Positions 1 to 9,749 of a stretch of DNA of 64,000 nucleotides are shown in pieces. A model generated the notes under the pieces. That model searched no databases, was not told the origin of the DNA, and saw only the letters and a program-made list of their open reading frames with translations. Source of the DNA: Yersinia enterocolitica (GTDB taxonomy: Bacteria > Pseudomonadota > Gammaproteobacteria > Enterobacterales > Enterobacteriaceae); the NCBI GenBank assembly GCA_002082245.2, contig NBTC02000002.1, positions 2,604,001-2,668,000 of the forward strand. The letters run 5' to 3'. Numbering within the stretch: position 1 is the stretch's first letter; every line of letters begins with the position of its first letter. Both the position numbers and the translations under genes were made by a program.

Positions 1-8
1 TAGCAAAC

Positions 9-725
9 ATGCAGACCCCGCACATTCTGATCGTAGAAGACGAGATAGTTACTCGTAACACCCTGAAGAGCATTTTCGAGGCGGAAGGCTATGTAGTTCA
101 TGAGGCCAATGATGGCGCAGAAATGCACCACATTCTGTCTGAGAATGATATCAACTTAGTTATCATGGACATCAATCTGCCGGGCAAGAATGGCCTGTTG
201 CTAGCACGAGAACTTCGTGAACAAGCAAGTGTTGCCCTAATGTTCCTGACAGGTCGTGATAACGAAGTAGATAAGATCCTTGGCTTGGAAATTGGCGCTG
301 ATGATTACATCACCAAACCTTTCAATCCGCGCGAATTAACCATTCGGGCACGTAACTTACTGTCACGTACCATGAATTTGGGTAGCGTGGGTGAAGAGCG
401 CCGCTTGGTTGAAAGTTACAAATTTAATGGCTGGGAGCTGGATATCAATAGCCGCTCACTGATAAGCCCTGCTGGCGAGCATTATAAGCTGCCACGTAGT
501 GAGTTCCGCGCCATGCTGCACTTCTGTGAAAACCCAGGCAAGATTCAATCTCGTGGCGAATTGTTGAAGAAAATGACCGGCCGTGAGCTGAAGCCTCATG
601 ACCGTACTGTTGACGTGACTATCCGCCGCATTCGTAAACATTTTGAATCCACGCCGGACACACCAGAAATCATCGCCACTATCCATGGTGAAGGTTACCG
701 TTTCTGTGGTGACCTGGAAGAGTAA
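9..725 (+). CDS. arcA: ArcA, aerobic respiration control response regulator
   Basis: OmpR/PhoB-type response regulator of the ArcBA two-component system, which represses aerobic respiration genes when oxygen is low. The receiver domain (about residues 1-120) shows the acidic pocket E10/D11, phospho-acceptor Asp54 in [10 protein letters not shown]81 and K103 in ITKPF. A C-terminal winged-helix DNA-binding domain (about 135-234) ends with RRIRKHFE and GEGYRF. The 238-residue length equals the E. coli protein, so it is complete although it starts 9 bases into the window; its promoter lies outside. It is followed by a strong hairpin terminator shared with the convergent creA. Identification by sequence recall is very secure. 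Confidence 0.98.
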   Translation: MQTPHILIVEDEIVTRNTLKSIFEAEGYVVHEANDGAEMHHILSENDINLVIMDINLPGKNGLLLARELREQASVALMFLTGRDNEVDKILGLEIGADDYITKPFNPRELTIRARNLLSRTMNLGSVGEERRLVESYKFNGWELDINSRSLISPAGEHYKLPRSEFRAMLHFCENPGKIQSRGELLKKMTGRELKPHDRTVDVTIRRIRKHFESTPDTPEIIATIHGEGYRFCGDLEE

Positions 726-748
726 ACCTCTGGCTGCTATCCACAGTA

Positions 749-777
749 AAAAGCCAGCATTCTATGCTGGCTTTTTT
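749..777. terminator. Bidirectional intrinsic terminator between arcA and creA
   Basis: A perfect 10-bp stem (751-760 pairing with 764-773) with a TCT loop is followed by a T-run on the plus strand and has an A-run before it, giving a T-run for the minus strand too. It sits between the convergent arcA and creA stop codons and should serve both. Confidence 0.9.
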
Positions 778-792
778 ATATCTATCCAATTT

Positions 793-1260
793 TTACCACG
801 GCATAATCGGAACGGCACTGATCGCATTTTTCGGCGAGCCGTCGACAACGCGATCGGAATAGGTCAGATAGATTAAGGCATTACGCTTTTGATCATAGAA
901 ACGCACTACCTGTAACTTTTTAAACACCAAAGAAGTCCGTTTCTGGAAAACCACTGTACCTTCGGATTTTTTATTCTTAATTTTGTCACTCAGCTCAATC
1001 GGCCCCACTTGCTGACAGGAAATTGCTGCATCAGACGTATCCTCTGCCAACCCCAATCCACCTTTGATGCCCCCGGTTTTAGCGCGGCTGATATAACAAG
1101 TTACATTTTTAACATCGGGGTCGTCGAAGGCCTCAACCACTATTTTATGATCTGGCCCGAGCAGTTTAAAGACTGTATCGACGGAGCCAATTTCCTCTGC
1201 ATGAGCAGTTATGGCCCCAAATGAAAGCAGACAACCAAGGAATATCCAATTCTTTTTCAT
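793..1260 (-). CDS. creA: CreA family periplasmic protein
   Basis: CreA (DUF/YP family of about 155 residues), a conserved exported protein of unknown biochemical function. The N-terminus [21 protein letters not shown] is a typical signal peptide with an A-x-A cleavage site near residue 21. The body contains the family segment around [17 protein letters not shown] and [14 protein letters not shown]. In E. coli creA heads creABCD; here the two-component and inner-membrane partners creB, creC and creD are not next to it, so creA stands alone between arcA and rob. Function is not known from sequence. Confidence 0.95.
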   Translation of the reverse strand: MKKNWIFLGCLLSFGAITAHAEEIGSVDTVFKLLGPDHKIVVEAFDDPDVKNVTCYISRAKTGGIKGGLGLAEDTSDAAISCQQVGPIELSDKIKNKKSEGTVVFQKRTSLVFKKLQVVRFYDQKRNALIYLTYSDRVVDGSPKNAISAVPIMPW

Positions 1261-1485
1261 ACACTTACTCCATTCCGCTGAATAACGTTACTCAGCGTTA
1301 ACTATTTGTACTAAAAATAAAATATTCGTTAAAAAGATATTTTATAAATCTTAGGTTCTTTTTTAACACACTATGCCACAAAATTCTTAAGCAGTCGGGA
1401 ACATAAAAAGTTGCTACTATTCGCCAGAGCTATTCTTTTCATATGACTAACACCCTAAATTTAGGCCGCTTTACGAGGAAGATCT

Positions 1486-2352
1486 ATGGATCAAGCCAGT
1501 ATCATTCGTGATTTGCTTAGCTGGCTAGAAAGTCATTTAGACCAGCCTTTAGCACTGGACAATGTTGCTGCCAAAGCCGGCTATTCTAAATGGCATTTGC
1601 AGCGAATGTTCAAGGATGTCACCGGGAATGCTATCGGTGCCTATATCCGTGCCAGAAGGTTATCTAAAGCCGCTGTAGCGTTACGATTAACCAGCCGTCC
1701 TATTCTGGACATTGCCCTACAATATCGCTTTGATTCGCAGCAAACCTTTACCCGGGCATTTAAAAAGCAGTTTGCACAAACACCGGCGCTGTACCGACGG
1801 GCAGAAGATTGGCACTCGGCTGGGATTTGCCCACCGATTCGGCTAGGGGAATATACGCTACCTCAACCTGAATTCATCACCTTGCCTGAACAGCACCTGA
1901 TTGGTCTGACACAAAGCTACTCTTGTACGCTTGAACAGATATCAACTTATCGTACTGAACTACGCTCGCATTTTTGGCAACAATATCTCGGTGATGCCGA
2001 TCACTTGCCGCCAGTGCTCTATGGTTTACATCACTCCCGCCCTAATCAGGAGAAAGATGATGAGCAGGAGATTTTCTATACCACCGCCATTGAGCCACAA
2101 CATGTTCCGGGCAATGTGCCGGAAGGGCAACCGGTTATCTTGCAAGGTGGCGAGTACGTGCAGTTCAGCTATGAGGGGCCGCTGGAGGGATTGCAAAACT
2201 TCATTCTGACACTCTATGGCACCAGTCTGCCGCAATTAGGGCTAACCCGCCGGCGAGGGTACGATATAGAGCGCTTCTTCCCGCAGGGGAGGCCGAAAGA
2301 TCAGCCTCCAACCTCGTTGAAATGTGAATATCTCATTCCTATCCGTCGTTAA
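1486..2352 (+). CDS. rob: Rob, AraC/XylS-family transcriptional activator
   Basis: Rob is the MarA/SoxS-related global regulator that binds marbox sites and the right arm of oriC in E. coli. Residues about 8-105 form the double helix-turn-helix AraC domain (first helix pair around KWHLQRMFKDVTG, second around QYRFDSQQTFTRAFKKQF). The remaining ~180 residues are the GyrI-like ligand-binding domain that distinguishes Rob from MarA/SoxS. Length (288) is normal. The start is supported by GAGGAAG just upstream. The 3' end overlaps the convergent gpmB gene by 4 bp. Confidence 0.97.
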   Translation: MDQASIIRDLLSWLESHLDQPLALDNVAAKAGYSKWHLQRMFKDVTGNAIGAYIRARRLSKAAVALRLTSRPILDIALQYRFDSQQTFTRAFKKQFAQTPALYRRAEDWHSAGICPPIRLGEYTLPQPEFITLPEQHLIGLTQSYSCTLEQISTYRTELRSHFWQQYLGDADHLPPVLYGLHHSRPNQEKDDEQEIFYTTAIEPQHVPGNVPEGQPVILQGGEYVQFSYEGPLEGLQNFILTLYGTSLPQLGLTRRRGYDIERFFPQGRPKDQPPTSLKCEYLIPIRR

Positions 2353-2996
2353 CGCTGTAGCTCATCAAGTGCTGGCATATCCAAGTGAGCGGTATCGCCA
2401 GCACTTTCAATGACCCAGCCAGAGGCCAGCCAAGGGCTTTCTTGATAATCAACCCGAGATAACGAACAGTTGCGCAAACGTAGACGCCGTTCGGCATGCG
2501 CGGGCAGACCCAGTAATGTACTCAACAAACATCCCAGCGCCATACCATGGCTAACTAACAGCGGCTTGCTGCCAGCAGGTAACTTCAGACAGCTATCCAG
2601 CGCTGCATGCATACGGCTACCCAGTTCAGTCATCGACTCACCTTCAGGAATACGCCCGCCCTCGGTACCATTAACCATCTGCTTACGCCACTGCTCTTCT
2701 TCCACCGATAAGCTTTCAATGGGGCGCGCCTCCAACACGCCCATATTCAGCTCACGCAGGCGTGAGTCTGTCACCATGGTTAGGCCGCAAGCATCAGCAA
2801 TAATTTTAGCTGTCTGCTGTGTGCGGCCAAGGTCGCTGGTAATAATATGGGTGATGTCCTGGCTACTAACCCGTTGCGCAACCAAGTTGGCCTGACGGAT
2901 ACCGATGTCGGTCAGAGGACTGTCTGATTGGCCCTGAATGCGGCGTGAGGCGTTCCAGAGGGTTTCACCATGACGCACGAGATATACCTGTAACAT
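2349..2996 (-). CDS. gpmB: GpmB/YtjC, histidine phosphatase superfamily protein
   Basis: Phosphoglycerate-mutase-like protein of the histidine phosphatase branch. The catalytic RHGET motif is at residues 8-12, with His9 as the predicted phospho-acceptor. The second active-site histidine is in VSHGMALG near residue 150. It is annotated as GpmB by homology, but family members of this type are often broad-specificity phosphatases rather than true mutases, so the substrate is uncertain. Position between rob and yjjX matches E. coli. Confidence 0.93.
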   Translation of the reverse strand: MLQVYLVRHGETLWNASRRIQGQSDSPLTDIGIRQANLVAQRVSSQDITHIITSDLGRTQQTAKIIADACGLTMVTDSRLRELNMGVLEARPIESLSVEEEQWRKQMVNGTEGGRIPEGESMTELGSRMHAALDSCLKLPAGSKPLLVSHGMALGCLLSTLLGLPAHAERRLRLRNCSLSRVDYQESPWLASGWVIESAGDTAHLDMPALDELQR

Positions 2997-3051
2997 GTCG
3001 TTTTTCCGTTATACTGCGTAAAATAGGCACAAAAACCATTACTTTAGATAA

Positions 3052-3120
3052 ACCCAAAGACGTTGGCGTGGCAGATAGACAGCTAACAGCCCTGCTGCTT
3101 CAAGTCCCAAGGGAATAGGA
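3052..3120 (+). repeat. Degenerate, internally deleted ERIC-like element
   Basis: The ends resemble ERIC termini (ACCCAAAGACGTTGGCG... and ...CTGCTTCAAGTCCCAAGGG), but the central hairpin seen in full-length copies in this window is missing. It lies between the divergent gpmB and yjjX genes, immediately before yjjX. Confidence 0.5.
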
Positions 3121-3133
3121 TACTAGACTCATT

Positions 3134-3661
3134 ATGTACCATGTTGTTGCCGCAACTACCAACCCTGCAAAGATTAAGGCTATCACCCTCGCCTTCGATG
3201 ATGTTTATGGCCCCGGCCAGTATCGTATTGAAGGTGTCAATGTCGATAGCGGTGTTCCCCTGCAACCCATCGGCAGTCTTGAGACACACAGTGGCGCCAG
3301 ACAGCGTGTGAGTAACGCACGTAAGATTCGCCCTGAGGCTGATTTTTGGGTTGGGGTTGAAGCCGGTATTGAAGATAATATGACCTTTGCCTGGATGGTA
3401 ATTGAACACTTACAGTTACGGGGAGAATCCCGTTCTGCCAGCTTAATGCTGCCCGACATTATATTGCATGGGATTCGCCAAGGCCGTGAGCTGGGCGACG
3501 AAATGGCAGTTTTAACCGGCATATCGAATGTAAAACATCAGGGTGGTGCCATCGGTATCTTTACCGACGGTAAATTGACCCGCACCAGTGTTTATCACCA
3601 GGCACTGCTGTTAGCGCTGGTACCATTTCACAACGAAATATATCAACGCCCGGCACCGTGA
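3134..3661 (+). CDS. yjjX: YjjX, inosine/xanthosine triphosphatase
   Basis: House-cleaning NTPase of the YjjX family that hydrolyses non-canonical purine nucleotides (ITP/XTP). The N-terminal [17 protein letters not shown] is the typical nucleotide-binding start, and the family segments SGVPLQPIG and [10 protein letters not shown] follow. At 175 residues the length is normal for the family. It is divergent from gpmB and convergent with trpR, ending 8 bp short of it without an obvious terminator. Confidence 0.95.
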   Translation: MYHVVAATTNPAKIKAITLAFDDVYGPGQYRIEGVNVDSGVPLQPIGSLETHSGARQRVSNARKIRPEADFWVGVEAGIEDNMTFAWMVIEHLQLRGESRSASLMLPDIILHGIRQGRELGDEMAVLTGISNVKHQGGAIGIFTDGKLTRTSVYHQALLLALVPFHNEIYQRPAP

Positions 3662-3669
3662 TACTAAAC

Positions 3670-4077
3670 TCAGGAAGGCTTTACATCATTTGTCAGTAAT
3701 TGGGTCTCAAGCCAGCTTTTGAGCTGTGGCGGGGCCGTTTTCAAGCTGTTAGAGCCACGGGTAATGGTCGCGATACCTGCACCTAACTGGGTTTTCAATT
3801 CACGCTGACTTAATTCCCCGCGCATTAACTCCTCAATGATACGTACCCGGGTGCCCAGAGCCGTACGCTCATCCGGTGTCAGCATCAATTGCAGCAAGGG
3901 CAAATGCAGGTCTTGCGCAATCGCGTTTTCCAACAGCGCAACAAAGCTCAGCCAGTGCTGATTATCTGCAGGGGATAACGCCGGATCTGGCGCGAAAGCA
4001 GTATTAACCGGGCTGTGGATATTAGGCATGTTTATTTCGTCAGCCGACAAATCATCGGTCAATCGTAGTTTTGTCAT
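3670..4077 (-). CDS. trpR: TrpR, tryptophan-responsive repressor
   Basis: Repressor of the trp regulon, DNA-binding when loaded with L-tryptophan. The core from [14 protein letters not shown] onward matches TrpR closely, including the helix-turn-helix segment [23 protein letters not shown]. The frame from 4077 gives 135 residues, longer at the N-terminus than the 108 I recall for E. coli. A shorter start at 4029 (MPNIHSP) is possible, but neither start has a strong ribosome-binding site. A TrpR operator-like palindrome lies 14-31 bp upstream of 4077, consistent with autoregulation. Confidence 0.95.
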   Translation of the reverse strand: MTKLRLTDDLSADEINMPNIHSPVNTAFAPDPALSPADNQHWLSFVALLENAIAQDLHLPLLQLMLTPDERTALGTRVRIIEELMRGELSQRELKTQLGAGIATITRGSNSLKTAPPQLKSWLETQLLTNDVKPS

Positions 4078-4090
4078 GATAGATACCCAA

Positions 4091-4108
4091 GGTACTATTT
4101 AACTAGTA
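4091..4108 (-). promoter_or_regulatory. TrpR operator in the trpR promoter
   Basis: GTACTATTTAACTAGTAC is a near-perfect palindrome close to the trp operator core (ACTAGTTAACTAGT). On the minus strand it lies just downstream of a possible -35 TTGGCT and -10 TATGCT spaced by 16 bp, so repressor binding would block initiation. Autoregulation of trpR is established in E. coli; its presence here is inferred from the site. Confidence 0.85.
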
Positions 4109-4144
4109 CGAGAGCATACCATAACGTGAGATATAGCCAAAGAA

Positions 4145-4187
4145 CTTGGCGTTGTAGGGCTGCCAGTAAACAGCCTGCAACGCCAAG
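4145..4187. repeat. Strong inverted repeat upstream of trpR
   Basis: CTTGGCGTTG (4145-4154) pairs perfectly with CAACGCCAAG (4178-4187), and GGCTG pairs with CAGCC inside, giving a long stem-loop. The flanks recall ERIC ends, so this may be the remains of another ERIC-type element placed beside the one at 4233-4357. Confidence 0.6.
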
Positions 4188-4232
4188 GTCGTAAGCGCCG
4201 CTAACACCGCCGCAGCGCCCAGAACAAAGGAA

Positions 4233-4357
4233 TATCCTCAACGTCATTGGCGTTGCGGCAAGGCAGCAAGCGAGCAAACCCCGATGAGCTTACACAAGTA
4301 AGTGATTCGGGTAAGTGCGCGTAGCTAACACCCCTGCGGCTTCAAGTACAAAGGGGG
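4233..4357 (+). repeat. ERIC-type element (diverged)
   Basis: It contains the ERIC central segment GAGCTTACACAAGTAAGTGA flanked by the usual GGCAAGCGAGC-like left part and a GCGGCTTCAAGTA right end. It abuts the 3' end of slt, so the slt transcript would carry its hairpin. Confidence 0.8.
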
Positions 4358-4358
4358 A

Positions 4359-6278
4359 TCAGTAACGCCGCTGCCACTCGGCATCACTCAACACCTTCGC
4401 TGGGCGATTCATAAAGTGCCGATAAAAGGCATCGTATGCCAACACATTTTTCACATAGCCACGGGTTTCTGAGAAAGGAATACTCTCGATGAATGCCACT
4501 GCATCCACTTGCCCGCCACTGTTACCCAACCAGGTATTCACCCGCGATGGGCCGGCGTTATAGGCGGCACTGGATAAGATACGGTTGCGCCCGAACTGCT
4601 GGTAAACCTCTTCCAGATAGCTGGTACCGATCTCAATGTTTGTAAGCGGATCCAGTAATTGGCTGCTATTGACATAACCACTGATATTATTGAGTTTTAC
4701 CGTATGTTCAGCGGTACGCGGCATCACCTGCATTAACCCCGTCGCCCCTACTGGTGACTGTGCTTTCGGGTTCCAGGCACTTTCCTGACGGGCAATAGCC
4801 ATGGCATAACTTGGGGTTATCCCTTTGCCTTCTGTCGCCTGACGGAACTCCTTTGGCCATGCCAGCGGGAAGCGCTCTTCCAGATGGTCCCACAATTTGG
4901 CAACGATGGTAGCCTGTACGCTTAAGTCCGCCCACTTCTGGTTAAAAGCGTAGCGCGCCAGTGCTTCCTGCTCCGGCTTACTGCGGCTGGCGACCAGATA
5001 GCTCCACTCGTTACGGGCCAGATTGTCCATATTCCAGTACATCAATTCACGCACCCGGATAATTTCCGGCCGCTGTGCTAACGATGCATCCGGTTTGGTC
5101 GCTACCTCAACATTAATAGGGTAAGGAACGCCCAACTTTTGAGCTGCAACCATCGGGTAAAAGCCACGTTCCTGCATCAGGCTGCGCAGGATAGCTTCAC
5201 CCTCGGTTTTTTTACCTTGTTCCAATAACAGCGATGCACGCCAGTAGCGCCATTCATCTTTATCTTGCGCATCGGCCGGTAAGCGTGCCAGCCAGGTCGC
5301 TAACCCCTGACGATCGCCACTGCCCAGAGACATGCGAATACGCCGCTCCAGCAACGACGTTGAATGGCTACGCAAGGTGACTTGATCTCGCCATTTAGCC
5401 TGATCGTAAGTCGCATCGGTCCCCATCAAACGCCAGGCCACCGCCTCTTCCAGCTCCAGCTTTTCGCTATCACTCATTTTTTGTAGCCGGGCCAAGGTCG
5501 GGATCATCGCTCGCGCGTTCTCCACGTCTTGACGAGCCAAACGGGTAAAAGCAATGATAGTGGCAGAACGGGTAAAATCTGTCGGTCCGACCGTACGGGC
5601 GAAGCTTTCAACACTGGCCGGGTCACTTTGCAGTTTCGCCAGTGCAGTACCCATGGTCTGATAATCCGCTGGCAGTTGTTTAAGTAAATAACTCACTAAA
5701 CTGGCATTGCCCTCTTTCAAGGCTAACTTCATCCGCGCCAGTGTTGCCAGTGGGGTTTGATGCCCGGCTTGTTGCCAGACACTGAATAATTTAGTGCAAC
5801 TGCCTGGGAGTGTCTGGCCGTTCAGCCAAATTTCACTCGCACCATCCCAGGCCACCTGCTGTTCGCCAGTGGCCCATTTGGCATAGTAATAGTTACAACG
5901 GGCTGCAACCGGCTTCGGTGCTGTCGGGCTGAATGCCAATAATCCCCGCCAATCTTCCCGGCGAGCCAGTTCATTAACAAAACGGGATGACAGTGAACGT
6001 GCTGGCGGCAAGGTTGGATTACGGCTAAGGAAATCGTTCACTTGCACCGCGCTCACCTGGCTCAGGTCTTGCGTTAACTGGCGGTACTCCAGATATGGGT
6101 ACAGGGGATAATCACGCAACGTGGGCATCAGTTGTGTCACGGTGTCCATCTGATTGCTGTCCCAGGCCAGTTTAACTTGCTGATAGCGTTGCCGTTGGGC
6201 ATCAATAGAGTCAGCGAATGCCACTCCTGAAGTCGTCACCAGACACACGCCAATCGCCAGATATCGCCACTTGTCCAT
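4359..6278 (-). CDS. slt: Slt, soluble lytic murein transglycosylase
   Basis: Periplasmic lytic transglycosylase that cleaves the MurNAc-GlcNAc bond of peptidoglycan with formation of 1,6-anhydroMurNAc. A signal peptide (MDKWRYLAIGVCLVTTSGVAFA) is followed by the long alpha-helical U and L superhelical domains (about 25-450). The C-terminal lysozyme-like catalytic domain has the catalytic Glu in AIARQESAWNPKA (near residue 495), GATGLMQVMP and the AAYNAGPSRV motif. The 639-residue length fits Slt70. It is transcribed away from the accessory block that follows. Confidence 0.97.
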   Translation of the reverse strand: MDKWRYLAIGVCLVTTSGVAFADSIDAQRQRYQQVKLAWDSNQMDTVTQLMPTLRDYPLYPYLEYRQLTQDLSQVSAVQVNDFLSRNPTLPPARSLSSRFVNELARREDWRGLLAFSPTAPKPVAARCNYYYAKWATGEQQVAWDGASEIWLNGQTLPGSCTKLFSVWQQAGHQTPLATLARMKLALKEGNASLVSYLLKQLPADYQTMGTALAKLQSDPASVESFARTVGPTDFTRSATIIAFTRLARQDVENARAMIPTLARLQKMSDSEKLELEEAVAWRLMGTDATYDQAKWRDQVTLRSHSTSLLERRIRMSLGSGDRQGLATWLARLPADAQDKDEWRYWRASLLLEQGKKTEGEAILRSLMQERGFYPMVAAQKLGVPYPINVEVATKPDASLAQRPEIIRVRELMYWNMDNLARNEWSYLVASRSKPEQEALARYAFNQKWADLSVQATIVAKLWDHLEERFPLAWPKEFRQATEGKGITPSYAMAIARQESAWNPKAQSPVGATGLMQVMPRTAEHTVKLNNISGYVNSSQLLDPLTNIEIGTSYLEEVYQQFGRNRILSSAAYNAGPSRVNTWLGNSGGQVDAVAFIESIPFSETRGYVKNVLAYDAFYRHFMNRPAKVLSDAEWQRRY

Positions 6279-6820
6279 ACTTACTATTTCCTCACTGGTT
6301 GTTGGCTACTGCACTTTACTTATCGCCACATCATTATATCGCTTACCGCAACCTCTGATTAGCATATGCCCGATTAGTTCCGGCAGCAGAACATACTAAC
6401 GAAGAGTTTCACCTGATAGCCAGTAATAACATAAAGCAATAGGAGCTGAAGATTAATCACTTTGTGTTATCACTTAATACCCGCGAAACATTCAACACCA
6501 GCAAGAAGATCAACAGCAGAATAGTTCAGCCTGTAACTACTTACTATTCACAAGGTTACCAACCATATGTTGCTAAATGTTTCTTGTTTATTATCTAAGA
6601 TCAAGGCACTGCTTTGATAAAAATCGACTATCCTTGCTTAATATAACTATGTTGTTGTAAATATATCCTTCAAAATATTTTTTTGCTTTTTAATCAAAAT
6701 CAAATCATTAAGGAATTGGCACTGTTCACGGAAGAAATGATAAAAACTTTCTCTGCCCCGTCCCACCATGAAACGAATAGATAGATTTTAGATTTATTAA
6801 TTTTTAAGAAGGTTCTTTCA
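6279..6820. other. Intergenic region between slt and the ATPase gene
   Basis: This 542-bp AT-rich stretch between divergent genes must contain both promoters. I see no open reading frame with a convincing start, no RNA gene and no ERIC copy. A purine-rich AGAAGG ribosome-binding site precedes the ATPase start. A possible promoter-like TTGATA and TAATAT pair around 6614-6645 has poor spacing, so I do not assign it. Confidence 0.5.
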
Positions 6821-9547
6821 ATGCAAAACTCATCAGACCATAAATCCGCCTCCCCGCCCCCAGAGGGTAAGGCCTGGTATCAACTTACTGCGGAAGAGTC
6901 TTTGCAGCATTTAAATAGCCGCGAAGAAGGGTTAACGCCACAAGAGGCGGAGGAACGCCTTAAACAGTACGGTCCCAATGCGTTACCGGCCAAAAAAAGC
7001 AAACATCCCCTGCTACAGTTTTTAGCCCACTTTAATGATGTTCTGATTTACATTTTATTAGCGGCGGCATTGGTCAAGGGACTGATGGGTCACTCGGTTG
7101 ACACTATTATTATCCTTTGTGTTGCGGTTATTAACGCCTTAATTGGTTATGTTCAGGAAAATAAAGCCGAGAAATCTCTGAAAAGCATACAGAATATGCT
7201 TTCCAGTAAAGCGGTGGTCATTCGTAATGGTAGCGCCCAGATTATTGATGCACAGGACCTGGTCCCTGGTGATATCGTCACCTTGAAACCAGGAGATAAA
7301 ATCCCCGCAGACCTGCGGTTGCTGGAAGCCCACAATCTTCAGATTGAAGAAGCTATCCTGACCGGTGAGTCAACGGTAGTCGAGAAGCAAATCGGCGTGA
7401 TTGAGAACGAGTCGGTGATTGGCGATCGCAAAAACCTACTATTCTCAGGGACGACCATTAGTGCCGGTACCGCGAAAGGTTTGGTGATTGCCAGCGGCGG
7501 TGATACCGAACTGGGCCATATCAACCAAATGATGTCGACGGTTGAATCAACCCGTACCCCGCTACTGCAACAGATGGATCGTTTAGGCAAAGCCATTTTC
7601 ATCCTGATCCTGGTCATGATGGCATTCCTGTTCGTCTTCGCCTTTATCCTGCGCGACCTACCGGTCGATGAGCTGTTACTGGCGTTGATAAGTCTGGCAG
7701 TGGCCTCGGTTCCCGAGGGCTTACCGGCGATTATTTCGATCATCCTCTCCCTTGGTGTACAAGCGATGGCGCGCAACCGCGCGATTATCCGCAAGCTGCC
7801 AACGGTAGAAACCTTAGGTGCTATGACTGTCGTCTGTTCCGATAAAACCGGCACACTGACGATGAACGAAATGACCGTTAAAGCAGTGATTCTGGCAGAC
7901 CACTGCTATCGCGTAGAAGGTGAAAGCTACGAACCGGTTGGCAACATTTACCCGGAAGGGAGTGACCAGCAAGCCTCGCTCGATACCAACGGCACGTTAA
8001 AGACATTTATCACTGCGGTGAATTTGTGTAATGACAGCCAGATTCAGAAGAACGACCAAGGTCATTGGGCCATTACTGGCGGCCCGACAGAAGGCGCACT
8101 GAAAGTATTAGCCGCCAAATCCGGTATTGAGCTGGGTCAAGTGACTCAGCACGGTAAAATTCCTTTTGATTCTGCCTATAAATACATGGCTACCAGCCAT
8201 CAGGTTCAAGCAGAAAATAGTATCTTCCTGACCGGCGCACCTGATGTGTTGTTTACGTTCTGCCAACAAGAACTGACTGACCAGGGTGTTGCACCGTTCC
8301 GCCGCGATTACTGGGAAGCCGAGATGGCGCGTTATGCCAAGCAAGGTCTACGCATGGTAGCAGCAGCCTTCCGCCCAACAGAACAACCTGTCAGTGAGTT
8401 GGACCACAGTGATATCCAGCAGGGCATGGTGTTTGTTGGTATCGCTGGCATGATGGACCCACCACGTCCTGAAGCCATCGACGCCATAGCGACCTGCCAG
8501 CAGGCTGGTATTCGCGTGAAAATGATCACCGGCGACCATCAGGAAACCGCGATGGCGATTGGTGCCATGCTGGGAATTGGCAATGGTAAAGACTCCATTA
8601 CCGGTGGCCAACTGGAGCATATGGACGATAAAGAACTGGCACAAGCTGCCGTTCATTATGATATTTTCGCCCGTACCAGCCCGGAACATAAACTGCGTTT
8701 GGTTAAAGCTTTACAAGAGAAAGGCGAAATTGTCGGCATGACCGGTGATGGTGTGAATGATGCGCCAGCGCTGAAACAGGCCGATGTGGGTATCGCCATG
8801 GGTATCAAAGGCACCGAGGTGACAAAAGAAGCCGCCGATATGGTGCTGTCAGACGATAACTTCGCGACCATTGCCAGTGCGGTTGAAGAAGGCCGTCGTG
8901 TCTACGATAACCTGAAGAAAACCATTCTGTTTGTATTGCCCACCAACCTGGCGCAAGGGTTGCTCATTATCTTTGCCATCCTCGCGGGGGCTGTTATTCC
9001 ATTAACGCCATTGCAAATCCTCTGGATAAACATGGCAACTTCTACCACGCTCTCTTTCGGTTTAGCATTTGAACCGGCAGAAAGAGGCATTATGCGCCGC
9101 AACCCACGTGACCCATCAAAACATGTGTTAGATGGCCATGCCATCTGGCGTATCGCGTTTGTTGGTACCTTGATTGCCTTAAGTGCTTTTGCCTTGGAAG
9201 CCTACATGGAGCCACGCGGTTACAGCACTGAATTTATCCGTACAGTATTGATGCAAACACTGGTTACCGCGCAGTGGATTTATATGTTTAACTGCCGAGT
9301 GATGGACCGCTTCCCACTGAACAAAGAAGTCTTTGTTAACAAAGGGCTGTGGTTAGTGTCAGGTGTATTGATCGTATTGCAGTTAGCCATCATCTACCTG
9401 CCATTCATGAATACTGCTTTCGGTACCGAACCATTGCCGGCCTATTACTGGGGCTTAACACTGTTGGTTTCTATCGCCATCTTCTTGGTAGTAGAGATCG
9501 AAAAGTGGGTTATCGGTCGCTTTAAGCGCGGATCGAATCCGGTCTGA
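6821..9547 (+). CDS. P-type cation-transporting ATPase (P2-like)
   Basis: Large inner-membrane P-type ATPase with an N-terminal cation-ATPase domain. Diagnostic elements are TGES (181-184) in the actuator domain, PEGLP in the fourth membrane helix, the phosphorylation site DKTGT with Asp341, and TGDGVNDAPAL from residue 641 in the hinge, followed by a C-terminal membrane bundle. In the sixth membrane helix the segment is WINMATSTT (735-743), where Ca2+ pumps carry an N-x-x-T-D arrangement; the Asp is absent. The transported ion therefore cannot be assigned as calcium. It is a single-gene unit with its own terminator, in an accessory block between slt and ettA. Confidence 0.93.
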   Translation: MQNSSDHKSASPPPEGKAWYQLTAEESLQHLNSREEGLTPQEAEERLKQYGPNALPAKKSKHPLLQFLAHFNDVLIYILLAAALVKGLMGHSVDTIIILCVAVINALIGYVQENKAEKSLKSIQNMLSSKAVVIRNGSAQIIDAQDLVPGDIVTLKPGDKIPADLRLLEAHNLQIEEAILTGESTVVEKQIGVIENESVIGDRKNLLFSGTTISAGTAKGLVIASGGDTELGHINQMMSTVESTRTPLLQQMDRLGKAIFILILVMMAFLFVFAFILRDLPVDELLLALISLAVASVPEGLPAIISIILSLGVQAMARNRAIIRKLPTVETLGAMTVVCSDKTGTLTMNEMTVKAVILADHCYRVEGESYEPVGNIYPEGSDQQASLDTNGTLKTFITAVNLCNDSQIQKNDQGHWAITGGPTEGALKVLAAKSGIELGQVTQHGKIPFDSAYKYMATSHQVQAENSIFLTGAPDVLFTFCQQELTDQGVAPFRRDYWEAEMARYAKQGLRMVAAAFRPTEQPVSELDHSDIQQGMVFVGIAGMMDPPRPEAIDAIATCQQAGIRVKMITGDHQETAMAIGAMLGIGNGKDSITGGQLEHMDDKELAQAAVHYDIFARTSPEHKLRLVKALQEKGEIVGMTGDGVNDAPALKQADVGIAMGIKGTEVTKEAADMVLSDDNFATIASAVEEGRRVYDNLKKTILFVLPTNLAQGLLIIFAILAGAVIPLTPLQILWINMATSTTLSFGLAFEPAERGIMRRNPRDPSKHVLDGHAIWRIAFVGTLIALSAFALEAYMEPRGYSTEFIRTVLMQTLVTAQWIYMFNCRVMDRFPLNKEVFVNKGLWLVSGVLIVLQLAIIYLPFMNTAFGTEPLPAYYWGLTLLVSIAIFLVVEIEKWVIGRFKRGSNPV

Positions 9548-9568
9548 TATCAATACGTTGCGATACAT

Positions 9569-9597
9569 AAAACCCGGCTAATTAGCCGGGTTTTTTT
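9569..9597 (+). terminator. Intrinsic terminator after the P-type ATPase gene
   Basis: The self-complementary run AAACCCGGCTAATTAGCCGG with its TTT completion is followed by a seven-T tract, 22 bp after the stop codon. Confidence 0.93.
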
Positions 9598-9749
9598 ATC
9601 GCCCATAAATATGATTTAAGATAAATCGCATATTGCCGATAGCATGACTATTATTGCATCAATTAAATCTTATAATAGAATGGCGGCGATTTATTATGCG
9701 ATCGCTGTAATGAACATGTGAACCATGCCGCCCTACAGGAAGCGCAAAA

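Noticed and set aside
7339..7854. 171-codon frame antisense to the P-type ATPase gene
   Set aside because: It lies entirely within a gene with unmistakable family motifs, and its own sequence shows no domain; a shadow frame.
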